Origin: Rhizobium oryzihabitans
Lineage (GTDB): Bacteria > Pseudomonadota > Alphaproteobacteria > Rhizobiales > Rhizobiaceae
Assembly (NCBI RefSeq): GCF_010669145.1
Contig: NZ_CP048633.1
Span: 60,647 to 124,646, forward strand
Reading direction: 5' to 3'
DNA length: 64,000 nucleotides
The position numbers were made by a program, and so were the translations under genes. Below the pieces are notes generated by a model. The model was not told the origin of the DNA. It did no database searches and saw only the letters and a list, made by a program, of their open reading frames with translations. Below, piece by piece: positions 1 through 10,200 of this stretch; position 1 is the first letter of the stretch, and every line of letters begins with the position of its first letter.

Positions 1-1
1 C

Positions 2-656
2 GGATTGATCTTTCCCGTCTCCGGTCATGGCCGTCCTCGCAAGCATTCGATCCCCGACACCCTTTCGGTTGCCGCCGAAACGATGTTGGCATCTGCAAGC
101 TGGAAGAAGGTCAGTTGGCGCCGCGGCACAAAAGGTCGCCTGACCGCACGGTTTGCAGCATTGCGCATCCGGATCGCCGATGGCACGCCGCAGCGCATCT
201 ATGACAAGGGACAGCAGCACATGCCGGGCGAAGCGGCCTGGCTAGTTGGCGAATGGCGATCAAACGACGAGCGCAAATACTACCTGTCCAACCTGCCCGT
301 CGATGCGACATTGAAAGTGCTGGCGGCCGCGATCAAGGCGAGATGGGTCTGCGAACAGGCACATCAGCAGATGAAAGAGGAGCTCGGTCTCGATCACTTC
401 GAGGGCCGATCGTGGCAAGGCCTACATCGGCACGCTCTGATGACGATGATCGCTTATGCTTTTCTCCAGCACCAGAGATTGCAAACTGCAAAGTGGGAAA
501 AAAAAGAAGCAAAGAGTTCGCCGAGGGCCGCCTGAACCGACCTTGCCAGCCGTCCGTCGAGCCGTGATCAATGCGCTTGCTATACCGACAGCACAGATCC
601 GATGTCCGCACTGTCAACAGCACTTTCAAAGCAAAAATTCAATTCTGCCAAAGTAG
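2..656 (+). pseudogene. IS701-like transposase, C-terminal part, frameshifted
   Basis: C-terminal part of a DDE transposase that runs off the left edge of the window. The first reading frame ends at 535 and carries the family's typical C-terminal stretch ([20 protein letters not shown], then [14 protein letters not shown]). The expected basic tail ([15 protein letters not shown], then RCPHCQQHF) continues in another frame up to 656. The switch falls at a run of eight A (498-505), so either one A was gained or polymerase slippage restores the frame. The upstream frame is open to the window edge, so the TTG at position 5 is not a real start. Family assignment is from memory of IS701-type C-termini. 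Confidence 0.75.
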
Positions 657-1001
657 TGCTAGGCTTTTGTATGAGTGACGCTCATGCAAGATTTCCCGCA
701 ACGTGCGAAACGCGTTTTGTACCGGTCAAGTTCTGCATCATTGCGTTGGATACCCATTTCCGGATCTTCTTTCCGCGAGGCCATTTGCCTTCGGCAGGAA
801 CGCCGGCGCGCATGGGTCGTCCGCAGGCTTCAGCCGACCGCACACAAGCAAGTGATGGTTCGCCTGTTATGGGCCTGTCGGCAACAGCCCGTCGGAGGAA
901 TAATAGCAGAATATTGATGACGGCGGCTGTTGCACTAGCTAGAAGTAGCTCGCCCATATACTCCGCCACGACCTTGCCTCGCCTTGTTCAGGAACAGACA
1001 C
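657..1001. other. Intergenic, right end of IS701 region and leader of kinase operon
   Basis: About 345 bp without a convincing gene. It must contain the right end of the IS701-like element and the promoter of the signalling operon that starts at 1002. The only promoter-like match I see is GGAAC at 797-801 followed after 16 bases by CGTC, one base off the EcfG consensus; I do not call it. Overlapping plus-strand frames here have no recognisable product. Confidence 0.4.
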
Positions 1002-4000
1002 ATGCCACAGACCGCTTCTCAAGACCTGACCCGCCGTGGTCTCGGTCTCGACCCCGTCGTCGCCCTCAGCCTCGCCGGCGCGATTGTTTTCTTCCTGATC
1101 AGCGGCGCGTTTGCCTACATCAACCTGAAGACGCTGCGGGAGAATACAGAGGCGATCGTCCATTCGCACGAGGTGATCATCACATTGGACGAGTTGCTGT
1201 CGAGCACGCAGGACGCGGAAACCGGCCAGCGCGGCTTCCTACTCACGAACAACGAACGGTACCTCGATCCGTACAACACGGCCCTTGATACGATCCCGGC
1301 CAAGATCCAGGAAATTGGCGAGCTCACCAGCGATAATCCGGCCCAGGTCCGGCGCCTGCCCATACTCAAGCAGCATGTCGATGCCAAGCTGGCGGAGTTG
1401 AAGCAGACGATCGATCTTCGTCGCAGCCAAGGTTTGGACGCGGCACTGGCAGTCGTCAACTCCGATCGCGGCAAGGTGGCTATGGATGCCGTGCGCGGAC
1501 AGCTCTCGGCGATGAGCCGAGAAGAAGCGGTATTGCGGGCAAAGCGCCTCGAGGAAATGAACAATGCCTATGGTACTGCGCTTTTGAGCGGCGTACTTGC
1601 CGGCATCCTCGGCATTCTCCTGACCATCGCCATCGGCGTTTTGATCCGCCGTTCTACCCTCGCCCGTCGCCGCGAAGAATGGCTGCAGGCGGGTAATCTT
1701 GGACTGGCATCCGCGATGATGGGCGACCAGCGCACCGAGCAACTTGGCGGCAGCATTCTGACTTACCTAGCAAACCACGTCGGGGCCGTCGCCGGGGCAA
1801 TCTTCGTGGGTGGGTCAGATGCCTACAAGCGTTCATCGACCTACGGCGTCCCCGCCGATGCAAAGCTTCCGGATTTGGTCAGGCCCCGTGAAGGTCTGCT
1901 CGGACAGGTGGCGGTCGAGGGCAAACCCGTCATCGTCAACGACGTGCCGGAAAACTATCTGGAGTTCGGCTCGGCGCTTGGCCGGGATAAGCCGCGGCAC
2001 CTGGTTCTTGCCCGGCGGCGATCGACCACAACGTGAACACTGTGATCGAGCTCGGCTTCCTGCGGCCTGTGGATGAACGCGTCCTCGCGTTCCTTAAAGA
2101 GGCATCCGGCACGATCGCCACCGCCATTCGTTCGGCGAACTATCGAAGTGAGTTGCAGAACCTTCTGGAGGAAACCCAGCGACAATCGGAAGAGCTGCAG
2201 GTGCAGAGCGAGGAACTGCGGGTCTCGAACGAAGAACTCGAGGAACAGGGTCGGGCCTTGAAGGAGTCGCAAGCGCGGCTCGAACAGCAGCAGGTCGAAC
2301 TGGAGCAGACGAACTCTCAGCTTGAGGAGCAGGCGCAACAGCTGGAATCGCAAAAAGACGACTTGGAGCGCTCCAACGCCTCAACTCAGCTGAAAGCCCG
2401 CGAGCTGGAGCAGGCCAGCCGATACAAGTCCGACTTCCTGGCCAACATGTCGCATGAGCTGCGCACGCCGCTGAACTCGTCGTTGATCCTGGCGAAACTG
2501 CTGGCGGACAATCCCGACGACAACCTGACGGCCGAGCAGGTCAAGTATGCCCAGACCATCCAGTCTTCAGGTAACGATCTTCTCAACCTGATCAACGACA
2601 TTCTTGATCTTTCCAAAATCGAGGCGGGCCATGTCGACATCCGGCCCGAACCCGTCTCCGTCGAGCGTCTATCCAACAACCTGCGTCAAGTCTTCGAACC
2701 AATTGCCAAAAACAAGTCGCTCGGTTTCGAGATCGACATCTCGCCGGAATGCCCCGCAGTCATCGAGACCGATCTGCAGCGGATCGAACAGATCCTCAAA
2801 AACCTGCTGTCTAACGCTTTCAAGTTCACCGAGAAAGGCAAGGTTACGCTTTCGATGAACCGAACGGGCGACGGCCAGGTCGCCTTTGGGGTGACGGACA
2901 CGGGGATCGGCATCGCGCCGGAGCAGCAAAAACGGATTTTCGAGGCCTTCCATCAAGCGGATGGAACGATCAGCCGCAAGTTTGGCGGCACGGGATTAGG
3001 CCTGTCTATTTCCCGTGAACTCGTGCGCCTGCTGGGTGGTACGATCCATATCAGAAGCCAGGAAGGGAAAGGCAGCACCTTAACGGTCACGCTCCCGCTC
3101 GCCTACGATCCTGCCATCGTCGCGCCGAGAGCTCCGGTCGGCAATGCCGTACCCCTCGCACCCGCTGCTTCAGCAGCACCAAGTCAACCGACGGCGCTAC
3201 TGCCGCGAGCGATTGTGGAGGACGACCGCGCTATGCCCTCGGACGAGCGACGAATTCTGCTTGTCGTCGAAGATGATCAGACCTTCGCGGCGATCTTGCG
3301 TGACCTCGCCCGCGAGATGGGCTTCCGCTCGCTCGTAGCAGGCACCGCCCAGGACGCCCTTAACCTCGCGCAGCAGTTCATGCCGAGCGCCATCGTCCTC
3401 GATGTTGGCTTACCCGATCAGTCCGGCCTCTCCGTCCTCGATCGTCTGAAGCGGGATGTCCGCACCCGGCATATTCCGATCCATATCGTCTCGGGCGACG
3501 ACTATACGGAGACTGCCCTGTCGCTCGGGGCTGTTGGCTACATGCTGAAGCCGGTGCAGCGCGAGCAACTGGTCGAAGTGCTGCACAAGCTTGAAGCAAA
3601 GCTTACGCAAGGCGTGCGCCGTGTTCTGATCGTTGAAGACAACGAGGTTCAACGAGAGGCCGTCGCCAAGCTTCTCACGTCACACGACGTCGAGACGGTC
3701 AGCGCCGGGACAGCAGCGGAAACCTTGGCACTGCTGAAGGACCAGACATTTGATTGCATGGTTCTTGACCTTTCACTTCCGGACGCGTCGGGGTACTCGC
3801 TGCTTGAAACCATCAGCCAGGAGGACACGCATTCCTTCCCACCGGTGATCGTCTACACCGGTCGCGTGCTCGCATCCGACGAGGAGGAAAAACTTCGTCG
3901 CTATTCGAAGTCGATCATCATCAAAGGGGCAAAGTCGCCGGAGCGGCTGCTGGACGAGGTGTCGCTGTTCCTGCACCAGGTCGTCTCGGAGCTGCCGGAC

Positions 4001-4435
4001 GAGCAGCAGAAGATGATCCGCAAGGCGCGTCACCGCGACGCCCTGCTTGAGGGACGCCGGATCCTCATTGTTGAAGACGACGTGCGTAATGTCTACGCCC
4101 TCACGAATATTCTGGAGCCCCGTGGCGCGCTCATTCAGATAGCCCGCAATGGCCAGGAGGCGCTCGACGCCCTGGAGAAATCCAGCGCCGATGACGTGTC
4201 CAAGATCGATCTGGTGCTGATGGATGTGATGATGCCGGTGATGGATGGCCTGACAGCAACGCGGGCGATCCGAAAAAATCCTGACTGGAAAAAGCTGCCG
4301 ATCATCACTCTGACGGCCAAGGCGATGCCCGACGATCAGCAGCGCTGCATCGATGCCGGCGCCAACGATTATATGGCCAAACCACTCGACGTCGAAAAGC
4401 TGCTATCGCTCGTCCGCGTCTGGATGCCGCGATGA
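1002..4435 (+). pseudogene. CHASE3-GAF hybrid histidine kinase with three receiver domains, one-base frameshift
   Basis: Membrane hybrid sensor kinase of about 1140 residues if the frame is restored. Order: N-terminal membrane segment, periplasmic CHASE3 domain, second membrane segment (around nt 1570-1650), GAF domain, long Glu/Gln-rich coiled coil, HisKA with H-box (MSHELRTPL), HATPase (N-box NLLSNAFKF, G-box DTGIGI), then three REC domains with acceptor motifs VLDVGLP, VLDLSLP and LMDVMMP. The GAF domain is split: frame 1 stops at 2036 and frame 2 opens at 2033. Adding one C to the CCC at 2011-2013 restores the family sequence LAPAAIDHNVNTVIELGF. Start ATG 1002 has AGGA about 9 nt upstream. 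It heads an operon with cheR, cheB and a second kinase, joined by ATGA overlaps. The GTGA overlap could allow the kinase half to be made separately. Confidence 0.85.
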
Positions 4436-5265
4436 GCGAGACATTCGACAAGATCGAGGACATCGAGATCCGGCTGCTGCTGGAGGCGCTCTACGTCCGC
4501 TACCACTATGACTTCCGCAATTACGCGATGGCATCGGTGAAGCGACGCCTGCGTCAGGCCCGTGAGCAACTGGGGTTTCCGACTATTTCGGCCATCCAGG
4601 AAAGCGTCTTGCACGACGAGGCGATGCTGCCGCGGTTGCTTGGCTATCTGACCGTGCAGGTGAGCGAGATGTTTCGCGATCCGAGCTACTTTCGCGCCAT
4701 TCGCGAGAAGGTGGTGCCGCATCTTAAGACCTATCCATCGCTTAAGATTTGGATCGCTGGCTGCAGCGGCGGGGAGGAACTTTATTCCTTTGTGATCCTG
4801 TTCCGCGAGGAGGGTCTGGAGGACAGGACGATCTTCTATGCCACCGATATCAACCAGGAAGCGTTGAGGATCGCCGAAGCCGGTGTCTATGATCTCGATC
4901 GCATGCAGCTCTTCACGCAAAACCACCGAGCGTCAGGCGGCAAGTCGTCTTTGTCAGATTATTACACCACCGGTTATGGCCGGGCGACATTCGACCGCAG
5001 CCTCAGGGAGCGTGTCGTTTTTTCCGACCATAGCCTTGTGACAGACGCGGTCTTCGGCGAGATGAATCTGATCTCCTGTCGCAATGTGATGATTTACTTC
5101 GATCGGCCACTTCAGGATCGGACCATCGGCCTGTTCAAGGAATCGCTCGCGCGGAAAGGCTTTTTGGGGATCGGCGCGAAGGAAAGCCTTCGGTTCTCGG
5201 CGCATGCCAATGCGTTCACAGACGTCGTTCGCGAAGAGAAGATCTACCAGAAGGCGGTCCGATGA
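4432..5265 (+). CDS. cheR: CheR-type protein-glutamate methyltransferase
   Basis: 277-residue SAM-dependent methyltransferase of the CheR family, which methylates glutamates in chemoreceptor-like proteins. Residues 1-75 form the usual helical N-terminal domain. The SAM pocket is seen as GCSGGEELYS (canonical form GCSTGEEPYS), followed by FYATDINQEAL and the conserved SCRNVMIYFD near residue 215. Length is normal. The start codon overlaps the preceding kinase stop by ATGA, and its own stop overlaps cheB the same way, so the three are translationally coupled. No chemoreceptor, CheW or CheA is nearby. It probably modifies the adjacent hybrid kinase or another sensor rather than serving flagellar chemotaxis; that role is inferred. 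Confidence 0.9.
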   Translation: MSETFDKIEDIEIRLLLEALYVRYHYDFRNYAMASVKRRLRQAREQLGFPTISAIQESVLHDEAMLPRLLGYLTVQVSEMFRDPSYFRAIREKVVPHLKTYPSLKIWIAGCSGGEELYSFVILFREEGLEDRTIFYATDINQEALRIAEAGVYDLDRMQLFTQNHRASGGKSSLSDYYTTGYGRATFDRSLRERVVFSDHSLVTDAVFGEMNLISCRNVMIYFDRPLQDRTIGLFKESLARKGFLGIGAKESLRFSAHANAFTDVVREEKIYQKAVR

Positions 5266-5834
5266 GCACCTCCAGTCCAGAGGCTGTCGTGATCGGTACA
5301 TCGGCTGGTGCCCTTGAGGCGCTATCCGTTATCCTGCCAGCGCTTCCTGCCGACTTCGGATTACCGATCATGGTGGTGGTTCATATACCTCCGGACAAAC
5401 GCAGCGTTCTTGCCGAGCTCTTTGCCGCAAAATGCGCCCTTAATGTCGTTGAGGCAGAGGACAAGGTTCCGCTCGAAGCAGGGACTATCTACTTCGCGCC
5501 GCCAGACTACCATCTGCTTGTCGAAACAGACAGGTCACTTGCGCTATCCGCCGATGAGCCCGTGCTGTTTTCCCGTCCGTCGATCGATGTCCTGTTTGAA
5601 TCGGCTGCAGACATTTACGGTCCCGGCCTGATTGGTATTGTTCTGACCGGCGCCAACCAGGATGGGGCTTTGGGCCTCAAAGCGATCGCCGACGCAGGCG
5701 GCATCGCAATTGTTCAGGAACCAGACACGGCGTTTCAGGACGCCATGCCAGAGGCTGCGATTAAAGCCGTTGCGAAAGCCGATATTTTGTCACTTGCTTC
5801 GATAGCTACTTATCTGCAAAAGGTTGAGCCATGA
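5262..5834 (+). CDS. cheB: CheB-type methylesterase lacking a receiver domain
   Basis: 190-residue CheB catalytic domain that removes methyl esters from, or deamidates, receptor glutamates and so opposes CheR. The catalytic triad is visible: Ser14 in GTSAGALEAL, His41 in VVVHIPP and Asp134 in LTGANQDGA. The N-terminal REC domain of classical CheB is absent, so activity may be controlled in trans by the receiver domains of the flanking kinases (inference). ATGA overlaps link it to cheR upstream and to the next kinase downstream. Confidence 0.9.
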   Translation: MSTSSPEAVVIGTSAGALEALSVILPALPADFGLPIMVVVHIPPDKRSVLAELFAAKCALNVVEAEDKVPLEAGTIYFAPPDYHLLVETDRSLALSADEPVLFSRPSIDVLFESAADIYGPGLIGIVLTGANQDGALGLKAIADAGGIAIVQEPDTAFQDAMPEAAIKAVAKADILSLASIATYLQKVEP

Positions 5835-7384
5835 ACCCCGTCAAATTTTTGCTGGTCGACGATCTCGAAGAAAACCTCCTGTCTCTCGAAGCGCTGCTTC
5901 GTCGCGACGACCTGTATCTTCTGAAAGCCCGCTCCGGCGACCAGGCGCTCGAAATCCTCCTTGAGGATGATGTCGCGCTCGCCTTGATAGACGTCCAGAT
6001 GCCTGGCCTCAACGGTTTTGAGCTTGCCGAACTGATGCGCGGCAATGAGCGAACCCGCCGCATCCCGATCATCTTTGTTACCGCCGGCAGCACGAGCGAG
6101 CGCCGCCGCTTCGAGGGATATGAAGCGGGAGCCGTGGATTTTATCCAGAAGCCGATCGAGCCCGATGTGCTGCGCCATAAGGCAGAGGTCTTTTTCGAAC
6201 TCTATCGTCAGCGCCAACAGATCGAGCAGCAGCGGGACCAGCTTCAGACCCAGGCCGAGGCGCTGAAGGAAGCGGACCGCCGCAAGGACGAGTTCCTGGC
6301 CACTCTTGCCCATGAGCTTCGCAACCCACTTGCACCGCTTCGCAATGGTCTCGATATCCTGCGGCGCGATCCCGACGATGTGAGGGCTTACGAGCTTCGC
6401 GAGATGATGGACCGTCAGTTGGACCACCTGGTTAGGCTGATCGACGATCTCCTTGATGTTTCGCGTGTCAGCCAAGGAAAGATCGAGCTGCGCCAGGAGA
6501 AGGTCAGGGTCGCGGACGTCGTTCATTCAGCGGCCGAGGCCAGCCGCCCGCTTATCGATCGCGCAGCACACACCTTCGAGCTCGATATCCCCACCGCAGA
6601 TCTTTGGATCGATGCGGACCCGGCCCGCGTGTCGCAGGTCATCGCCAACCTGCTGACCAACGCAGCAAAATACACGCCATCCGGCGGAACGATCAAACTA
6701 TCGGTGACCGCGGACGGCGGCAAAGCTGTCATCACCATCCGCGACAATGGAGTAGGCATTCCGGCCGAGATGCAGAGCGACGTCTTCCGGCTGTTTGCGC
6801 AGGTCGGTGGTCATCGAGAGCGTTCGCAAGGTGGCCTCGGTATCGGCCTGGCCCTCGTCAAGCAATTGGTCGAACTGCACGGCGGCTCGGTCAGCGCATC
6901 AAGCGAGGGGACTGATCGAGGAAGCGTCTTCACTGTCCAGATCCCGTTAACCGCAGCCCCGGAGGAAATCACAACTGCGGAACAGTCCGCCAAACCAACG
7001 GAGAAGCCATCCCAGAGGCTGAAAGTCCTCGTCATCGATGACAACCCGATCATCGCCGACACGATGGGGATGTTGCTGGAGGACATCGGCCATGAATTCG
7101 AGGCGGTCCACGATGGACGAGAAGCTCTGGATGCCGCTCGCAACTATAGGCCAGACGCGATCCTGCTCGATATTGGCCTCCCCGGTATGGATGGCTACGA
7201 GGTCTGCCGCGCGCTGAGGCAGGACCACCTGTTCGAACACACCACCATCATCGCTCAGACAGGCTGGGGCCAGGATAAGGACAAGGAACTGGCCAGAGAT
7301 GCGGGGTTCGATTTCCACCTCACCAAGCCTGTGCCTCTTGCGGATCTTCAGCGAATACTTTCGGGCGTGGCAGCAAGAGACTGA
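5831..7384 (+). CDS. Hybrid histidine kinase, REC-HisKA-HATPase-REC
   Basis: 517-residue soluble hybrid kinase without membrane segments. N-terminal REC (acceptor Asp54 in ALIDVQMPG), a coiled linker (residues 120-155), HisKA H-box (LAHELRNPLAPL), HATPase (N-box NLLTNAAKYT, DNGVGIP, GGLGIGLALV) and a C-terminal REC (VLVIDDNPII, acceptor in LLDIGLPGMDG). Last gene of the kinase-cheR-cheB-kinase operon, overlapping cheB by ATGA. The layout suggests that phosphate or allosteric input from the first kinase enters its N-terminal REC, and that output leaves through its C-terminal REC or the convergent single-domain regulator at 7407. No DNA-binding output domain is encoded in the operon. Confidence 0.9.
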   Translation: MNPVKFLLVDDLEENLLSLEALLRRDDLYLLKARSGDQALEILLEDDVALALIDVQMPGLNGFELAELMRGNERTRRIPIIFVTAGSTSERRRFEGYEAGAVDFIQKPIEPDVLRHKAEVFFELYRQRQQIEQQRDQLQTQAEALKEADRRKDEFLATLAHELRNPLAPLRNGLDILRRDPDDVRAYELREMMDRQLDHLVRLIDDLLDVSRVSQGKIELRQEKVRVADVVHSAAEASRPLIDRAAHTFELDIPTADLWIDADPARVSQVIANLLTNAAKYTPSGGTIKLSVTADGGKAVITIRDNGVGIPAEMQSDVFRLFAQVGGHRERSQGGLGIGLALVKQLVELHGGSVSASSEGTDRGSVFTVQIPLTAAPEEITTAEQSAKPTEKPSQRLKVLVIDDNPIIADTMGMLLEDIGHEFEAVHDGREALDAARNYRPDAILLDIGLPGMDGYEVCRALRQDHLFEHTTIIAQTGWGQDKDKELARDAGFDFHLTKPVPLADLQRILSGVAARD

Positions 7385-7406
7385 CGAAGGGTGCCGTCGG
7401 CGTTTG

Positions 7407-7778
7407 TTATGCGGCCGAGAGCATCTCGTTCAGACTGGCAATGACGTTCGCGCAGCTATAGGGTTTGGCGAAGAAGCGGCATTCTGCTGGGAGGTCGGTA
7501 TTCGCGGGGCGATGGCGTCCAGAGGCGACGAGAATTTTGACGTCGGGTCGGTCGGTACTCACCACTTGCGCGAGATCCAACCCGTCTTTCGGGCCTGGCA
7601 TGTCGACATCGGTGAACACCGCAATGATGTCGGGAACCACGCCAAGGATCGCGACTGCGTCGACGACATTGCAGGCTTCGAGGACCTTGAAACCAGCCTC
7701 TTCCAGGGCATCGACGATATTCCAGCGGATGAGAGCTTCGTCCTCAACGACAAGCACGGTATCACCTGAGTTCGGCAT
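7407..7778 (-). CDS. Single-domain response regulator
   Basis: 123-residue stand-alone receiver domain. Acidic pocket VEDEALI near residue 12, phospho-acceptor Asp in FTDVDMPGPKDGL near residue 57, conserved Ser in VASGRHRP, and Lys in FFAKPYS near residue 104. There is no output domain, so it likely acts by protein contact or as a phosphate shuttle. Convergent with the kinase operon, with only 22 bp between the stops. The short gap and domain type suggest the same signalling network. Confidence 0.88.
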   Translation of the reverse strand: MPNSGDTVLVVEDEALIRWNIVDALEEAGFKVLEACNVVDAVAILGVVPDIIAVFTDVDMPGPKDGLDLAQVVSTDRPDVKILVASGRHRPANTDLPAECRFFAKPYSCANVIASLNEMLSAA

Positions 7779-7892
7779 CTCGATATCCTAGTTCTGCAAG
7801 CGAAACGCAATACAGCGCAAAACGATCAGCGCGTTTGTTTATTAGATGCCGACAATATTAATAAAATGCCAATTAACCTGAAGGCTCATGCA

Positions 7893-9199
7893 TCAGTCAA
7901 TGAGCATCGCGACCGCTGCAACACCCATCACGCCGCTCGCCGCCCATCCGCAGATCTTCATGGCAATGGGAGCCGTGAACTCCTTCATCTGCTTTTTGCT
8001 GCTGACGACCATCATCATCGCGATCATGATTGGCACGGCGACAAATCCGTTGATGACGGCACTCCAGAACAGCGCCTTGACCGGATCGAGCGGCACAAAT
8101 TCGAGGCTGAGTCCGAACAGGGTCGCCGCCACGATAACGCCGTAGAAGCCCACGGCTTCCCACGGTTTGTGGTCGAGACCCGCCTTCCAGTCCTGCGTTT
8201 CGGCGAAGGCATATGCCGCAGAGCCAGCCAGAACCGGGATCGACAGCAGCCCCGTCCCAACGATGCCGAGGCTGAAGAGGACAAAGGCAAAATTGCCGGC
8301 GATCGGCTTCAGCGCTTCGGCGACATCCGCGGCCGAGTTGATATCGGTCTTTCCGTTGGCGTGCAGCGTCGCGGCCGCGCAAATCATGATCGCGACAGCG
8401 ACGATCGTGGAAACGGCCATCCCGCGAGGGTATCAAGCTCGATCCGGTTCAGCTCTTTCGGAGCTTGAGGCGGTGCCTCCTCAAGCGGCTTGGCTTCCTC
8501 CTTGCGATCGATCTCCTCGACCTCCTGACTCTACTGCCAGAAGAATAGATAAGGACTGATCGTCGTGCCGAGGATCGCAACGACCACGGTGAAGCTGTCA
8601 TTGTTCAAGGCAAAGGTTGGCCAGACAAATCCTTTCAACGTCGCCATCCAGTCGATCTTCACCACAAACAGGACGGCGATGTAGGCGAACAGGACCAGCG
8701 TCAGCCACTTCAGGATGTTGGCATATCGCTCATAGGGAATGAACATCTGCAGCCCTAGTGACAAGAGGGCGAAGAAGATGGTGATCGGCAGGCTCGGCAT
8801 GCCCGTCGCGAGCTCGACCGACGCACCCATCGCCGCGAGGTTCGCGCCAATATTGATGCAGTTGGCAACGAATAGCAGACAGACCAACCCGGTGACGAGC
8901 CATTTCGGCCAGATGGCACCCATGTTGACCGCCAGCCCCGATCCGGTCACGCGGCCAATTCTGGCGCTGACAAGCTGGATTGCCGACATCAGCGGATAAG
9001 ACAGCAACATGGTCCAAAGCATGTTGAAGCCGAACTGCGCGCCGGCCTGGGAGTAGGTTGCGATCCCACTTGGATCGTCGTCGGCGGCTCCAGTGATTAG
9101 GCCAGGGCCAAGCTTCTTCAGAACCGAGCCTGATGTCGGACGCGACGTGGCATGCCCGGAAGGGGGCGCGGGTAGCGGGCCGTCAATTGAGGTGTTCAC
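7893..9199 (-). pseudogene. Nramp-family divalent metal ion transporter, nonsense plus frameshift
   Basis: About 435 residues if repaired. The N-terminal half (9199-8531) has the family signature GPGLITGAADDDPSG in the first membrane segment and continues to TTISPYLFFWQ. There an in-frame TAG replaces the expected residue before SQEVEEIDRKEEAKPLEE. About 35 codons later one G is missing at the CCC of 8421-8423, and the C-terminal half (8420-7893) follows in another frame with further membrane segments. The Asp-Pro-Gly pattern fits Mn or Fe uptake by this family. Two independent lesions make real inactivation more likely than for the genes with one lost base. Confidence 0.8.
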
Positions 9200-9495
9200 A
9201 TCAGTCGTCAGAGCCCCTTTTGGGAGCCGATAAGGGGTCCCGTTACGACGCCTATCGACAGCCTCCCGACAAGACGTCCGCTCGTTCCTGGCGCGGTGGA
9301 TGATCGGGAGACTGCGGATTCACGGCTACCTCGGGACACAGGATTCGCTGGCATGGCTACGAAGTGCTTGTTCTTTCGAAACAATACCGCCTTGTCAGCA
9401 GGTCGAGAGGCTGGACGCTGTGGGTCGATCACGGAGGTGATAAGACGTTGTCATCGGTGCTGGCGACGAAATTTATTCCCACTCGTTCAGGGCGC

Positions 9496-9520
9496 GGAAC
9501 CTTGACGCCTCCACCGCGTT
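9496..9520 (+). promoter_or_regulatory. EcfG-type general stress promoter before DUF3597 gene
   Basis: GGAAC (9496-9500), 16-base spacer, CGTT (9517-9520). This is the alphaproteobacterial general stress sigma factor consensus. It lies 132 bp before the TTG start of the DUF3597 gene, inside an otherwise empty 450-bp stretch (9200-9651) that also holds the upstream region of the divergent Nramp gene. The same element recurs three times in the window, always ahead of stress-type genes. Confidence 0.65.
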
Positions 9521-9651
9521 AAATGGCACTCACGGACACGTGATTATTGGGACGACAGGCTCATGAATCCTTTCGTGGTGATTTCGGTACGCCAAGTATC
9601 GCAGCTCCGTTTCAGGCCACGTCCTCACCCGCTCAGACAAGGAGGATCACT

Positions 9652-10155
9652 TTGAGCATCTTCGACCGTATCAAGCACGCAATCTTTGGCGAAGCACATG
9701 CTGCATCTGCTCCGCAGAGATCAAACTCGTCCGCATCTTCGACCTCACCGTCTTCTTCCGCGCCGGCCTCCACAATGTCTTCGTCGCCCGCACCGTCGAC
9801 GACCGCGGCCGCTCCGGCGGCAAGCTCGTCGTCTTCCGCAACCCAGCCTGCAGCCCCGTCGTCCGCGCAGCCCTCTCAGTCGGCCGGCAGCGGTTCCTCC
9901 GTCGATGTCGAAACCATTCTGAACGAAGCCGTGAAGAAGTCAGGCCAGAAGCTCGACTGGCGGCACTCCATCGTCGACCTGATGAAGGCGCTTGACATGG
10001 ACGCGAGCCTCGAAGAGCGCAAAGAGCTTGCTCAGGAACTCGGCTATTCCGGCGACGCCCATGACAGCGCGAAAATGAATACCTTCCTTCACAAGGCGCT
10101 CATGAAGAAGCTGTCGGAAAACGGCGGCAAGGTACCGGCCGACCTGCTCGACTGA
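9652..10155 (+). CDS. DUF3597 family protein
   Basis: 167 residues from the TTG start at 9652. AAGGAGG (9639-9645) sits 6 bp before it, which decides this start over in-frame codons further upstream. The N-terminus is SIFDRIKHAIFG, followed by a low-complexity Ser/Ala/Pro linker (about residues 18-80). The conserved C-terminal domain (VDVETILNEAVKKSGQKLDW, then HSIVDLMKALDMDASLEERK) is the DUF3597 part. Function unknown. Position behind an EcfG-type promoter and before a YciE-like protein and catalase points to a general stress role. Confidence 0.85.
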   Translation: MSIFDRIKHAIFGEAHAASAPQRSNSSASSTSPSSSAPASTMSSSPAPSTTAAAPAASSSSSATQPAAPSSAQPSQSAGSGSSVDVETILNEAVKKSGQKLDWRHSIVDLMKALDMDASLEERKELAQELGYSGDAHDSAKMNTFLHKALMKKLSENGGKVPADLLD

Positions 10156-10200
10156 TCGCAGTCATCGTTAAGTTAGAAATCATCAACAGGGAGAAATGAA

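Noticed and set aside
797..821. Possible EcfG box before the kinase operon (GGAAC-N16-CGTC)
   Set aside because: Last base of the -10 element differs and the gene set is not typical of the stress regulon.
602..1288. 228-codon plus-strand frame overlapping the kinase start
   Set aside because: Arg/Pro-rich shadow of the kinase gene with no recognisable domain.
9547..9651. Upstream start for the DUF3597 gene
   Set aside because: No ribosome site; TTG 9652 has AAGGAGG at ideal distance and the conserved domain starts there.
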